36,742 nt of DNA from Gammaproteobacteria bacterium (GTDB taxonomy: Bacteria; Pseudomonadota; Gammaproteobacteria; Pseudomonadales; Pseudomonadaceae). The notes under the pieces were generated by a model. That model saw only the letters and a list, made by a program, of their open reading frames with translations, did no database searches and was not told where the DNA came from. Of this stretch, positions 9,661 to 18,218 are shown piece by piece (position 1 is the first letter of the stretch; each line of letters begins with the position of its first letter). The DNA lies in the NCBI GenBank assembly GCA_012728315.1, contig JAAYFI010000058.1:1-36742 (forward strand). The letters run 5' to 3'. The translations under genes and the position numbers were made by a program.

Positions 9661-11448
9661 ATGCCATCCTCTGTAACCGCTGCGCCAGATCGTGTGCTGG
9701 ATTTAAATGAAGTATTGGCTGAGTTAGTTAAGCAGGGGCGTATTGATCAAGATACTGCGGAGAACTGTATTGCGGCGCGGCGCGGTGATGCTGCAACCGT
9801 ACATCTGCATCCGTTGGAATATATTGCCACGCAACAATTAGATGATCGCACGCGGCCCGGGCGCACCTTAGATTTAGAAAGCTTAACGCTGTGGCTTGCT
9901 GAGTGGGCGCAGCAACCTTATTTACGCATTGATCCGCTAAAAATCGATGTCGCTGCGATTACAGCGGTGATGTCGTACGCTTTTGCACAGCGCCATAAAA
10001 TTATTGCGGTGGCAGTGGATAGCACATCGGTGACCATTGCCAGTGCGCAACCTTTTGTATACGGCTGGGAAGCGAACTTAGCCCATGTGCTGCGGCGCCC
10101 CATTAAACGCGTGGTGGCCAATCCGGCGGATATTCAGCGTTTTACCACGGAATTTTATCGACTGGCGCGCTCGGTATCAGGCGCCTCTGCCACGGATCAA
10201 TTTGCCAGTGGCGTGGGTAATTTTGAGCAGTTGCTCAATTTAGGCGCCAGTGATCAAGAGCCGGATGCCAATGATGCGCATATCGTTAATATTGTTGACT
10301 GGCTGTTTCAATATGCGTTTCAGCAGCGTGCCAGTGATATTCATATTGAGCCGCGGCGAGAGCAGGGCGCCGTGCGTTTTCGCATTGATGGTGTGTTGCA
10401 TACGGTGTATCAGTTCCCCGCACAAGTTACGATGGCGGTGGTCAGCCGCTTAAAATCCTTGGGGCGTATGAATGTCGCAGAGAAGCGCAAACCCCAAGAT
10501 GGTCGAGTAAAGACTAAAACACCCGGTGGTAATGAGGTGGAGTTGCGTCTGTCGACCTTGCCTACGGCCTTTGGTGAGAAAATGGTGATGCGTATTTTTG
10601 ATCCTGAGGTGTTATTAAAAAGCTTTGATCAACTGGGCTTTTCTGTCGATGATTTGCAGCGCTGGCGCCGTATGACCAGTCAGCCCAATGGGATTATTTT
10701 GGTTACTGGGCCAACAGGCTCGGGTAAAACCACCACCTTGTATACCACTTTGAAACAGCTGGCCACTGAAGAGGTGAATGTCTGCACCATCGAAGATCCA
10801 ATCGAAATGATTGAGCCGTCATTTAATCAGATGCAAGTGCAGCACAACATTGATTTAACCTTTGCGAGTGGCGTTCGCGCGCTGATGCGTCAAGACCCCG
10901 ATATTATTATGATCGGTGAAATTCGCGATCTGGAAACCGCTGAAATGGCCATTCAAGCGGCCTTAACCGGGCACTTAGTGTTATCTACGTTACACACCAA
11001 TGATGCGCCCAGTGCGATCACCCGTTTACTGGAGTTGGGCGTGCCTTACTACCTGCTCAAAGCAACCTTGTTAGGCGTAATGGCTCAGCGTTTAGTGCGC
11101 ACATTGTGTCCACACTGCAAAACATCGGTCGAGATTGCTGCTGAAGATTGGCACGCCCTGACCCAGCCGTGGAGTGCGCCACTGCCTAAAGGCGTGCAAC
11201 AAGCGGTTGGCTGTGTTGAGTGTCGCGAGACAGGTTATCGCGGGCGTGCGGGTGTGTATGAAATTATGCTACTCAATGACGCTATCAAGCCTTTGATCAT
11301 GGCTGATACCGATTTAAACGCATTAAAAAATCAAGCGTATCGTGATGGTATGCGTAGTTTGCGGTTGTCAGGCGCGCAAAAAGTTGCCGCTGGACTGACC
11401 ACCATTGAAGAAATTCTGCGGGTGACGCCACAAAGTCAGCAAAAATAA
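9661..11448 (+). CDS. GspE/PilB-family secretion ATPase (orphan)
   Basis: Type II secretion/type IV pilus assembly ATPase. Start ATG 9661 (MPSSVTAAP) has AGGAAG upstream; the frame is open further 5' to 9553 but overlaps the CYTH gene there. The 595-residue protein has an MshEN-like N-terminal region, Walker A GPTGSGKTTT near residues 350-359, the Asp box FRIDGVLH, Walker B DIIMIGEIRD, the His box TLHTND, and a zinc site of two Cys pairs (CPHC about 483-486, CVEC about 518-521). No other pilus or secretion gene is nearby, so its assembly partners are elsewhere or it acts alone. Confidence 0.93.
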   Translation: MPSSVTAAPDRVLDLNEVLAELVKQGRIDQDTAENCIAARRGDAATVHLHPLEYIATQQLDDRTRPGRTLDLESLTLWLAEWAQQPYLRIDPLKIDVAAITAVMSYAFAQRHKIIAVAVDSTSVTIASAQPFVYGWEANLAHVLRRPIKRVVANPADIQRFTTEFYRLARSVSGASATDQFASGVGNFEQLLNLGASDQEPDANDAHIVNIVDWLFQYAFQQRASDIHIEPRREQGAVRFRIDGVLHTVYQFPAQVTMAVVSRLKSLGRMNVAEKRKPQDGRVKTKTPGGNEVELRLSTLPTAFGEKMVMRIFDPEVLLKSFDQLGFSVDDLQRWRRMTSQPNGIILVTGPTGSGKTTTLYTTLKQLATEEVNVCTIEDPIEMIEPSFNQMQVQHNIDLTFASGVRALMRQDPDIIMIGEIRDLETAEMAIQAALTGHLVLSTLHTNDAPSAITRLLELGVPYYLLKATLLGVMAQRLVRTLCPHCKTSVEIAAEDWHALTQPWSAPLPKGVQQAVGCVECRETGYRGRAGVYEIMLLNDAIKPLIMADTDLNALKNQAYRDGMRSLRLSGAQKVAAGLTTIEEILRVTPQSQQK

Positions 11449-11484
11449 CTGAAGTTTTATCAGGGCATCAACCTTATACTTCAG
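11449..11484 (+). repeat. Short inverted repeat after the GspE-like gene
   Basis: CTGAAGT (11449-11455) and ACTTCAG (11478-11484) can form a 7-bp stem with a 22-base loop, starting right after the stop codon. No U-tract follows. It may be a weak 3' structure or chance. Confidence 0.25.
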
Positions 11485-11514
11485 GTCAGATATTACTATT
11501 TACACGGAGTTCTT

Positions 11515-12435
11515 ATGGATATTGGTTTTGTTTTATTTTTGTTTGTTGCTTTGGTCGCTGCTGTTGTATTTATGGGGTTCAAGGTGGTTCCGCAGGGCTA
11601 TGAATGGACTGTGGAACGTTTTGGTCGTTATACCAGCACCTTAAAACCAGGCCTAAATATTATTGTGCCAGTGATGGATACAGTCGGGCGCAAGATCAGT
11701 GTGATGGAGCGCGTGCTGGATATTCCAGCGCAAGAGGCGATCAGTGCGGATAACGCTATTGTGCGTATTGATGCAGTGTGCTTTTTTCAGGTGATTAATA
11801 CGGCGCAAGCGGCCTATGAAGTCAGCGATTTGGAGTATGCGATTTTAAACCTGGTGGTGACTAATATCCGTACAGTGCTGGGCTCGATGGAGTTGGATCA
11901 GATGCTCAGTCAGCGTGATGTGATCAATGAGCGTTTGCTACATACGGTGGATGAAGCTACAGCGCCTTGGGGCGTTAAAGTGACCCGTATTGAAATCAAA
12001 GATATCACGCCACCGGCCGATTTAGTCGCCGCCATGGCCAGTCAAATGAAGGCGGAGCGCCTTAAGCGGGCTTCGATTTTGGAGGCAGAAGGTCGTCGTC
12101 AAGCAGAGATTTTAACTGCGGAAGGTGAAAAACAATCGCAAATTCTGAAAGCTGAAGGTCGGCGTGAAGCCGCTTTTCTTGAGGCTCAGGCGCGGGAACG
12201 GGCTGCGCAAGCTGAGGCTGAAGCAACACGCATGGTGTCTGAAGCGATCAGTGGTGGTAGCGTGCAGGCGGTGAACTACTTTGTGGCACAGAAATACATT
12301 GAAGCACTGGGACAAATAGCCGCGGCTGATAACAGTAAAGTGATTATGATGCCGTTAGAGGCCAGTCAGTTGGTTGGCTCAATTGGCGGTATCAGCGAAA
12401 TTGTTAAGGCGTCCTTTGATGGTAAAAAAGCATGA
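11515..12435 (+). CDS. SPFH/stomatin-like protein (paraslipin, QmcA type)
   Basis: A membrane-anchored scaffold of functional membrane microdomains. ATG 11515 follows a GGAG site. The 306-residue protein has one N-terminal membrane helix (about 3-22), then the SPFH domain ([30 protein letters not shown]), then a coiled coil at about 175-245 rich in [13 protein letters not shown] repeats, and a short C-terminal tail. The gene overlaps the NfeD-like gene by 4 bases (ATGA), the usual stomatin-NfeD operon. In this family the NfeD partner is thought to help the stomatin oligomer assemble and to tune membrane order and protease access. Confidence 0.93.
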   Translation: MDIGFVLFLFVALVAAVVFMGFKVVPQGYEWTVERFGRYTSTLKPGLNIIVPVMDTVGRKISVMERVLDIPAQEAISADNAIVRIDAVCFFQVINTAQAAYEVSDLEYAILNLVVTNIRTVLGSMELDQMLSQRDVINERLLHTVDEATAPWGVKVTRIEIKDITPPADLVAAMASQMKAERLKRASILEAEGRRQAEILTAEGEKQSQILKAEGRREAAFLEAQARERAAQAEAEATRMVSEAISGGSVQAVNYFVAQKYIEALGQIAAADNSKVIMMPLEASQLVGSIGGISEIVKASFDGKKA

Positions 12436-12881
12436 CAGCGTACCTGCAAAATTTGGTCATTTGGGACTGGCTCGCCTTTGCAGTGCTATTGCTGATTGTT
12501 GAGGTGTTTGGTACGGCGGGCTACTTTTTGTGGTTTGGTACGGCCGCTGCTTTAGTTGGCGTGTTGCTGCTGGCTTTTCCAGAGCTGTCCTGGGTTTGGC
12601 AATTTACCGCTTTTGCTGTGCTATCTTTAGCGACTGCATTGATCTGGTGGCGTCGTTTGCGCAAGCAGCCGGCTGTTGCGCCGCATTTAAATCAGCGCGG
12701 TAAAGAGCTGTTGGGAGCTGAGTTTGTGTTGCATGAAGCCATTAGCGCCGGCCGTGGAAAAATTAAAGTAGGCGACAGTTATTGGCTCGTCAGCGGACCA
12801 CGTTTAGCGGTTGGGCAGCGGGTGAAAGTGATTGGTCAGCAAGGCACAGTGTTACAAGTAGAACCTTGCGATAGGTATTAG
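12432..12881 (+). CDS. NfeD-like membrane protein (YbbK/NfeD1b type)
   Basis: A 149-residue partner of the stomatin-like protein. The N-terminal half has hydrophobic helices ([17 protein letters not shown], then [19 protein letters not shown], then a third near 55-72). The C-terminal 70 residues form the OB-fold NfeD domain ([20 protein letters not shown], then [15 protein letters not shown]). The ATGA overlap with the upstream gene implies translational coupling. It is of the short NfeD class lacking the ClpP-like serine protease domain. Confidence 0.9.
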   Translation: MTAYLQNLVIWDWLAFAVLLLIVEVFGTAGYFLWFGTAAALVGVLLLAFPELSWVWQFTAFAVLSLATALIWWRRLRKQPAVAPHLNQRGKELLGAEFVLHEAISAGRGKIKVGDSYWLVSGPRLAVGQRVKVIGQQGTVLQVEPCDRY

Positions 12882-12933
12882 CACATAGCGCTTTTTGCAC
12901 AGTGCGCTGTATAAAACTGATATTGAGTAGTGT

Positions 12934-13734
12934 ATGTGTTTAGTTGTTTTTGCATGGCAGCCACACAGCCGCCAGCCCCTATTACTGCTGGCGAATCGTG
13001 ATGAAGTTCATGGGCGACCCAGTGCTGCACTGGCGCAGTGGGCGGATCAGCCGGCTATTTACGCGGGGCGAGACTTAGACGCAGGTGGCACTTGGTTGGG
13101 TGTGGCTGAGCACGGCCGTTTTGCCACATTAACCAATATTCGCGATACATCTTTACCTTTAGGCGTACAGTCACGTGGTGCTTTGGTCAGTAATTATTTA
13201 GCTTCAGGGCAGACGCCAAAAGCTTATTTGCACGAGGTGGCGGCCGATTTAAGTCACTACAGTGGCTTTAACCTGTTGGTGGGTGATCTCAATTCAATTT
13301 GGTATATCAGTTCAACCCAGCCTCGCCCGATACGTTTAACCGCAGGTATCTATGCCTTGTGTAATGGCAGTTTAGATACACCTTGGCCGAAACTCGTCCG
13401 CGTGCGCAGTTTGTTTGCGCAACATTTACATGCGCCAGATGCAAGGTTATTTGAGCTGATGCAGGACGAGCAGCGTGCCGATGATGATCAGCTGCCGGAT
13501 ACCGGTGTCGGTTTGGTGATGGAGCGTATGCTCTCCAGTATTTTTATCCGTGGTGAAGTCTACGGTACGCGAGCCACCAGTTTGTTGCGTCGTTTTGCTG
13601 ATGGCTCGACCACTTTAGTTGAGCGCAGCTATGCTGCAAATGGGCGATTTACTGGGCAAGTTCAAGTTGAGTTGCCTGCAGCTGTAGTCTTGGATTCAGC
13701 GCTACAGGGTCGCAGTACGGCAGGCACAGTCTAA
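12934..13734 (+). CDS. NRDE family protein (TANGO2 homologue)
   Basis: The 266-residue protein opens with MCLVVFAW and carries the family-naming Asn-Arg-Asp-Glu motif in LLLANRDEVHGRPS at about residues 18-31. It then has AGRDLDAGGTWLGV and TLTNIRD. Family members resemble Ntn-hydrolases with Cys2 as candidate nucleophile. The eukaryotic homologue TANGO2 is linked to lipid/acyl-CoA and haem handling, but the bacterial role is not established. No strong ribosome binding site precedes the ATG. It is convergent with ptsP across a 37-base gap. Confidence 0.88.
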   Translation: MCLVVFAWQPHSRQPLLLLANRDEVHGRPSAALAQWADQPAIYAGRDLDAGGTWLGVAEHGRFATLTNIRDTSLPLGVQSRGALVSNYLASGQTPKAYLHEVAADLSHYSGFNLLVGDLNSIWYISSTQPRPIRLTAGIYALCNGSLDTPWPKLVRVRSLFAQHLHAPDARLFELMQDEQRADDDQLPDTGVGLVMERMLSSIFIRGEVYGTRATSLLRRFADGSTTLVERSYAANGRFTGQVQVELPAAVVLDSALQGRSTAGTV

Positions 13735-13771
13735 CGGTGGCCTGTTATTAAGCGCCGCCGGTAAGGCAGAA

Positions 13772-16051
13772 TTAAGTTTGGATACTCGAGGTAGGGTTCA
13801 GCACTTTGCTTAGGCCAAGGTTGCCTAAAGCCAAATTAAGAGTGCTATGGATAAGTTCTGGGTTATCCATGGTTAATACCTCTTTCAGCAATTCTTGTGC
13901 ATGCTGCAAGGTCATTTTACGCAGCAACCATTTCACCTTGGGCAAGTGTGTTGAGTTCATTGATAAACTGTCGAAGCCCATGGCTAATAGCAAAACTGCG
14001 GCGACGGGATCCCCAGCCATTTCTCCACAAATACTGACCGGCTTACCCTCAGCATGGGCAGCTCTGACGACCTCTTGCAGTGCCATGAGTACTGCAGGAT
14101 GAAGGTAGTCATATAAGGCCGCAACGCGCGCATTATTACGATCCACCGCCAGCAAGTATTGGGTTAAATCGTTAGAGCCCACTGAGAGAAAATCAGCCAT
14201 GCGCGCCAGTTCTTGAGCCTGATAGACGGCTGACGGCACTTCAATCATGACCCCCACTTGCGGCATTTGTACTGCTAAGCCTTCTTGGGTCAGTTCGCCC
14301 CAAGCGCGGTGAATTAAATGCAGAGCGTCATCGAGTTCATGCACGCCTGAAATCATCGGCAGCAAAATATGCAAATTATTTAGATCTACACTGGCTTTAA
14401 TCATCGCCCGTACTTGCACTAAGAAAATTTCCGGATGATCAAGGGTGATGCGAATGCCGCGCCAACCTAAATAGGGGTTACTTTCTTTGATTGGAAAGTA
14501 ACTGAGCGGCTTATCACCACCGATATCCAGAGTGCGCATCGTCACAGGTAAAGGGTGAAAAGCTTGCAATTGTTCGCGATACATCTTCACTTGTTCGCTT
14601 TCGCTGGGAAAGCGCGAAGAGCCCATAAAGGCGACTTCTGAGCGATAGAGGCCAACGCCTTCTGCGCCGCGCTGCTGCGCGCGCTGGACATCGGCGAGCA
14701 ATCCGGTGTTGACCCAGAGGGGTAAGTGATGCCCATCTAAAGTCATACAGGGCAAGCTGCGCAAGCTGTCCAAGTCCTTGTTAATGAGGCGTTCTTCTTC
14801 AATCACCTCGGCATACTGCTGGCGCAATAAGGCGCTGGGGTTGGTAAATACATCACCGTGATAGCCATCGATGATCAGCTCAATACCATCGAGGCGGGTA
14901 TAAGGTAGATCAACCGCAGCAACGACGGTAGGGATGCCCATGGCACGGGCTAAAATAGCCACATGGGAGTTGCGCGAACCCAATACCGATACCAGCCCCA
15001 CCAGTTTGTCGGCAGGTACTTCCCCAAGCATGGCGGGCGAGAGCTCTTCACTGACTAAAATAGTATTGTTTGGATAGACCAAGGTTTGTTGCTGGGCTTG
15101 TTGTAAATATGACAAAAGACGACGGCCCAGATCTTTGACATCCGATGCACGCTCACGCAGGTAGTCATCATCCATATGCTCAAAACGCTGCACATGCTCA
15201 TTGACGACTTGACGTAAAGCGCCTTGCGCCCATTGTCCGCTGCGAATCACACGAATGACATCACCCGCTAAAGCCGTATGCTCAAGCATCATCAGATACA
15301 CATCAAATAACGCACGCTCTTGCGGGCGTAGCTGATCGGATAAGCGCGCCGACAAGCGACGAATATCAGCGCGCACGGCTTCCAAGGCTAAGGCAAACAG
15401 CTCCAGTTGCTCACTGATATCGCTGATGGCCTTATCTGGAACGACATCCAAATCTGCTACAGGCAGCACTACAACCGCGGTACCCAGTGCCGCGCCGGGG
15501 GCGCCAGGTACACCAATAAAGCGTGCTTCTTGAATGCCTTTGCCCTGTTTACCGAGGCCACGAATTGAGCCCGTCGCTTCAGCATGGGCTATCACGCCGG
15601 AAAGCTGGGCGCTCATGGTGACTAAAAAAGCCTCATCACCCTCATCAAACTGGCGACGTTCTTTTTGCTGCACCACCAGTACGCCCAGCACTTGGCGGTG
15701 GTGAATAATAGGGGTGCCAAGAAAAGAGGCGTAACGTTCTTCACCTGTTTCTGCAAAGTATAAAAAGCGAGGATGACTCATGGCATCCTCTAAAGTTATG
15801 GTTTCTGCGCGGCTGCCAACCAAGCCGACCAGGCCTTCATGTGCCGCCATACTCACTTTACCGACTGCGCGTTTATTCAAGCCTTCGGTGGCCATAAGCA
15901 CATAACGGTCATGTTCAGGCTCATATAAATACACAGAGCAGACATGACTGTTCATTGCTACACGCACTTGTTTGACGATAATCGCGAGTGCCGCTGGTAA
16001 ATCCTTAGCAGCGTTAACTTCTTGTGAGATCGTGCGCAGCATATTGAGCAT
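13772..16051 (-). CDS. ptsP: Phosphoenolpyruvate-protein phosphotransferase of the nitrogen PTS (EI-Ntr)
   Basis: First enzyme of the nitrogen-related phosphotransferase chain; it autophosphorylates from PEP and passes the phosphate to NPr and EIIA-Ntr. The order is an N-terminal GAF domain (about 10-155, ending AHAEATGSI), the swivelling phospho-histidine domain with GSRNSHVAILARAMGIP (active-site His), and the PEP-binding TIM barrel (GVGLYRSEVAFM, MRTLDIGGDKP, VGSNDLTQYLLAVDRNN, SICGEMAGDP). I chose ATG 16051 (MLNMLRTISQEVN), the normal pseudomonad N-terminus, giving 759 residues. An upstream TTG at 16081 lacks a ribosome binding site. It lies 37 bases after rppH and is probably in the same operon. 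Confidence 0.94.
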   Translation of the reverse strand: MLNMLRTISQEVNAAKDLPAALAIIVKQVRVAMNSHVCSVYLYEPEHDRYVLMATEGLNKRAVGKVSMAAHEGLVGLVGSRAETITLEDAMSHPRFLYFAETGEERYASFLGTPIIHHRQVLGVLVVQQKERRQFDEGDEAFLVTMSAQLSGVIAHAEATGSIRGLGKQGKGIQEARFIGVPGAPGAALGTAVVVLPVADLDVVPDKAISDISEQLELFALALEAVRADIRRLSARLSDQLRPQERALFDVYLMMLEHTALAGDVIRVIRSGQWAQGALRQVVNEHVQRFEHMDDDYLRERASDVKDLGRRLLSYLQQAQQQTLVYPNNTILVSEELSPAMLGEVPADKLVGLVSVLGSRNSHVAILARAMGIPTVVAAVDLPYTRLDGIELIIDGYHGDVFTNPSALLRQQYAEVIEEERLINKDLDSLRSLPCMTLDGHHLPLWVNTGLLADVQRAQQRGAEGVGLYRSEVAFMGSSRFPSESEQVKMYREQLQAFHPLPVTMRTLDIGGDKPLSYFPIKESNPYLGWRGIRITLDHPEIFLVQVRAMIKASVDLNNLHILLPMISGVHELDDALHLIHRAWGELTQEGLAVQMPQVGVMIEVPSAVYQAQELARMADFLSVGSNDLTQYLLAVDRNNARVAALYDYLHPAVLMALQEVVRAAHAEGKPVSICGEMAGDPVAAVLLLAMGFDSLSMNSTHLPKVKWLLRKMTLQHAQELLKEVLTMDNPELIHSTLNLALGNLGLSKVLNPTSSIQT

Positions 16052-16088
16052 GCTGCTGTCGGTGCGAGTCGAGTCTGACAAGGTAGGG

Positions 16089-16568
16089 TTAATCTCGAGT
16101 AGGAAGTTGATAAGCCAGCTCTTTTAAAGCTCGCCGATACACATCTCGTTTAAAAGCAACCACTTGCCCTAAAGGGTACCAGTAGCTGACCCAGCGCCAA
16201 CCATCAAATTCTGGTTTTTCTGTGAGATCCATACGCACTTGCTCGTCACTGCTACGCAAGCGTAGCAAAAACCATTTCTGTTTTTGCCCAATGCACAGGG
16301 GTTGACTGTGCGTGCGAATTAAGCGCTGCGGTAACCTATAGCGTAACCAGCCGCGGGTGCAAGCCAAAATTTCGACATCATGTTGTTGCAGGCCAATTTC
16401 TTCATGCAGCTCACGGTACAGTGCTTCTTCCGTACTTTCATGTGGATTAATCCCGCCTTGTGGGAACTGCCACGCATCTTGGTTCACACGTCGCGCCCAA
16501 AGAACTTGTCCGTGGTCGTTGCTCAAAATGATGCCGACGTTCGGACGAAATCCATCTGAATCAATCAT
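16089..16568 (-). CDS. rppH: RNA pyrophosphohydrolase (Nudix)
   Basis: Removes pyrophosphate from 5'-triphosphate mRNA ends and so triggers RNase E-dependent decay. The 159-residue product has the RppH N-terminus [11 protein letters not shown] and the Nudix box [20 protein letters not shown] (GX5EX7REUXEEXGU, about residues 38-60, continuing IGL). It also has the YRLP and [16 protein letters not shown] segments typical of RppH. Gene order rppH then ptsP is widely conserved in gammaproteobacteria and supports the call. ATG 16568 is preceded only weakly by GGA-rich sequence. Confidence 0.95.
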   Translation of the reverse strand: MIDSDGFRPNVGIILSNDHGQVLWARRVNQDAWQFPQGGINPHESTEEALYRELHEEIGLQQHDVEILACTRGWLRYRLPQRLIRTHSQPLCIGQKQKWFLLRLRSSDEQVRMDLTEKPEFDGWRWVSYWYPLGQVVAFKRDVYRRALKELAYQLPTRD

Positions 16569-16608
16569 GTCCGCATCCTATATTAAAAATCTTAACTCCA
16601 TTGTTCCA

Positions 16609-16638
16609 TAAAGCGCATTAAGGCGGCAACGCGCTTTA
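16609..16638. repeat. 8-bp inverted repeat in the rppH / HAD gene divergent region
   Basis: TAAAGCGC (16609-16616) and GCGCTTTA (16631-16638) are exact reverse complements separated by 14 bases. The repeat sits between divergent genes, about 40 bases upstream of rppH and 74 bases upstream of the HAD gene start, so it could be an operator for either. No regulator can be named. Confidence 0.35.
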
Positions 16639-16711
16639 CCGCTTGAATGGGCAGGCGTTGATAAAATGGTTATGCTTGGCGTTCTTTTTATCATTGATTA
16701 AGGTATGTGCC

Positions 16712-17368
16712 GTGCGATTGGCTATTTTTGATTTGGATAACACCTTATTGGCCGGTGACAGTGATCATCAGTGGGGCGAATATTTATGCGCGCGTGGTCT
16801 TGTCGATGCAGATGCTTATCGCGCCAAAAATGATCAGTTTTATGCCGATTATTTAGCCGGTAAGTTGGATGTTTTGGCCTATCAGAATTTTTGTCAGGAA
16901 GTCCTAGGCCGCACGGATAAGGCTGTGCTGGATACATGGCATGTTGAGTTTATGCGTGACTGCATTGAGCCCATTGTGCTCGCTAAAGGTGAAGCGTTAA
17001 TCGCGAAACACCGCGCAGCTGGTGACCGGGTGATGATTATCACGGCAACCAATCGCTTTATTACCGAGCCTATTGCTAAGCGCCTAGGGGTTGAGCATTT
17101 AATTGCTACTGAATGCGGAATGCAAAACGGTCAGTACACGGGTGAACTGGTGGATGTGCCCAGTTTTCAGGCGGGCAAAATCACGCGTTTAAATGCGTGG
17201 CTGGCCGAGCATCAAGCAACTTTAGAGGGCAGCTATTTTTACAGCGACTCGCATAATGACTTGCCTTTGCTTGAGCAAGTGACACACCCCGTCGCGGTTG
17301 ATCCCGATGAAAGGTTACGGGCGGTGGCTGAGCAGCGCGGCTGGCCAGTGATCAGTTTGCGTGACTGA
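16712..17368 (+). CDS. HAD-IB family hydrolase (SerB-like phosphatase)
   Basis: A haloacid-dehalogenase phosphatase with motif [14 protein letters not shown] right at the N-terminus, motif [11 protein letters not shown] near residues 110-118 and motif [16 protein letters not shown] near 187-197. The DxDNT and helical cap place it in the HAD-IB group with phosphoserine and histidinol phosphatases; the true substrate is unknown. I chose GTG 16712 because a TAAGG site sits upstream and the protein then begins [11 protein letters not shown], as in related proteins. A longer ATG at 16643 would add 23 poorly conserved hydrophobic residues. The final product is 218 residues. Confidence 0.88.
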   Translation: MRLAIFDLDNTLLAGDSDHQWGEYLCARGLVDADAYRAKNDQFYADYLAGKLDVLAYQNFCQEVLGRTDKAVLDTWHVEFMRDCIEPIVLAKGEALIAKHRAAGDRVMIITATNRFITEPIAKRLGVEHLIATECGMQNGQYTGELVDVPSFQAGKITRLNAWLAEHQATLEGSYFYSDSHNDLPLLEQVTHPVAVDPDERLRAVAEQRGWPVISLRD

Positions 17369-17419
17369 GCTTAGTGTCGATGGGTGTCAAGCACAGCAGT
17401 TCATCATTCAGTGATTAAA

Positions 17420-17443
17420 TATAATTTACAATAGTGTATTGTA
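17420..17443 (+). promoter_or_regulatory. -10 element and operator-like palindrome before the rhodanese gene
   Basis: A perfect TATAAT (17420-17425) is followed immediately by the palindrome TACAATAGTGTATTGTA (17427-17443), with 7-bp arms and a 3-base centre. The palindrome would cover the transcription start, the usual place for a repressor. No convincing -35 was seen. The regulator is unknown. Confidence 0.4.
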
Positions 17444-17473
17444 TTGGCTCAGCATTTAATGGAGCGTCAATCT

Positions 17474-18028
17474 ATGATACCTCTACACAATTTAATCGGT
17501 GGTGTACTGCTGTCTTTAGCGGCTTTTTCGGCCTATGCGGTTGATTTGGCCATCAGTGCTGAGGACGCTTACGCGAAAACCCAGCAAAGTGAACAACCCG
17601 TATTATTAGTCGATGTGCGCGACCCCGTAGAAATCATGTTTGTTGGTTTTAGTGATGCGGTGGATATCAATATTCCATTTTTATTAGCCGATCGCACTCA
17701 GTGGAATGCTGAGCGTAATATTTTTCCAATGCAACCTAACCCTCGATTTGTCGAGCAAATTAAAGCAGAGCTAGCAAAACGAGGGCTAGATGAACATACC
17801 GAAGTGATCACCATGTGCCGCTCTGGCAGTGAGCGTGGAGAACCCAGCGCCAAAGTGTTGCGTGATGCAGGTTTGGTGAATGCCCGCTTTGTGGAGCATG
17901 GTTTCCAGGGGGATGCATTAAGCGAAGGGCCACAAGCGGGGATGCGCTTAAAAAATGGCTGGCAAAACTCGGGCTTACCTTGGGGGCGTAGCTTAAATGC
18001 CGATAAAATTTACCGTGTGGATCGTTAA
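17474..18028 (+). CDS. Exported rhodanese-domain protein
   Basis: A periplasmic single-domain rhodanese. From ATG 17474 (GGAG at 17461-17464) it has a signal peptide, MIPLHNLIGG plus a hydrophobic core, with cleavage probable after AYA. The rhodanese fold follows: VLLVDVRDPVE near residue 45, and the active-site loop TMCRSGSERGE with catalytic Cys near residue 115. The C-terminal motif FVEHGFQGD is the usual final rhodanese strand/turn. The likely role is sulfur transfer or thiosulfate/persulfide handling in the periplasm, with acceptor unknown. The frame extends 5' to a TTG at 17444, but this lacks a ribosome binding site. The product is 184 residues. Confidence 0.87.
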   Translation: MIPLHNLIGGVLLSLAAFSAYAVDLAISAEDAYAKTQQSEQPVLLVDVRDPVEIMFVGFSDAVDINIPFLLADRTQWNAERNIFPMQPNPRFVEQIKAELAKRGLDEHTEVITMCRSGSERGEPSAKVLRDAGLVNARFVEHGFQGDALSEGPQAGMRLKNGWQNSGLPWGRSLNADKIYRVDR

Positions 18029-18034
18029 GTGCGC

Positions 18035-18063
18035 TTGCACCCTGCATAGGCATGCAGTATGTT
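18035..18063 (+). promoter_or_regulatory. aroF: Candidate promoter of the aroF leader
   Basis: TTGCAC (18035-18040) and TATGTT (18058-18063) are spaced by exactly 17 bases, with matches of 3 and 4 of 6. The spacer is almost wholly occupied by the perfect inverted repeat CTGCAT-AGGC-ATGCAG (18042-18057), the position expected for a repressor operator. Transcription from here would start near 18070, about 17 bases before the leader peptide ATG. Confidence 0.35.
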
Positions 18064-18086
18064 AATCGCATTGTTTGGAGAACATT

Positions 18087-18218
18087 ATGTTGAATGATGC
18101 AGTTAAAAAGACATTAAGCACACAGCCGCTTGCTGTGTTGCTAAATGCTGCGCGTTCACTTAACAACGCTGTTGCGTATTATTTTTATGGGTATTGGTTT
18201 AGCCAAAGGCGCGCCTGA
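18087..18218 (+). CDS. Aromatic-rich leader peptide of the aroF attenuator
   Basis: A 43-codon ORF with GGAG at 18077-18080, 6 bases before its ATG. Codons 31-38 (18177-18200) read Tyr-Tyr-Phe-Tyr-Gly-Tyr-Trp-Phe, i.e. seven aromatic residues of eight, spelled TAT TAT TTT TAT GGG TAT TGG TTT. The stop codon at 18216 lies inside a hairpin, and an intrinsic terminator follows 53 bases later, before the DAHP synthase gene. This is the design of leader peptides such as PheL and TrpL, in which ribosome stalling at scarce-aminoacyl-tRNA codons prevents termination. The unusual point is that all three aromatic amino acids are in one run. The peptide is also longer than classical 14-16 residue leaders. 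Function is inferred; no homology search was run. Confidence 0.82.
   Translation: MLNDAVKKTLSTQPLAVLLNAARSLNNAVAYYFYGYWFSQRRA

Noticed and set aside
18042..18057. LexA box (CTG-N10-CAG)
   Set aside because: The outer triplets fit, but the interior is GC-containing and lacks the alternating AT of LexA sites, and no SOS-type gene follows.
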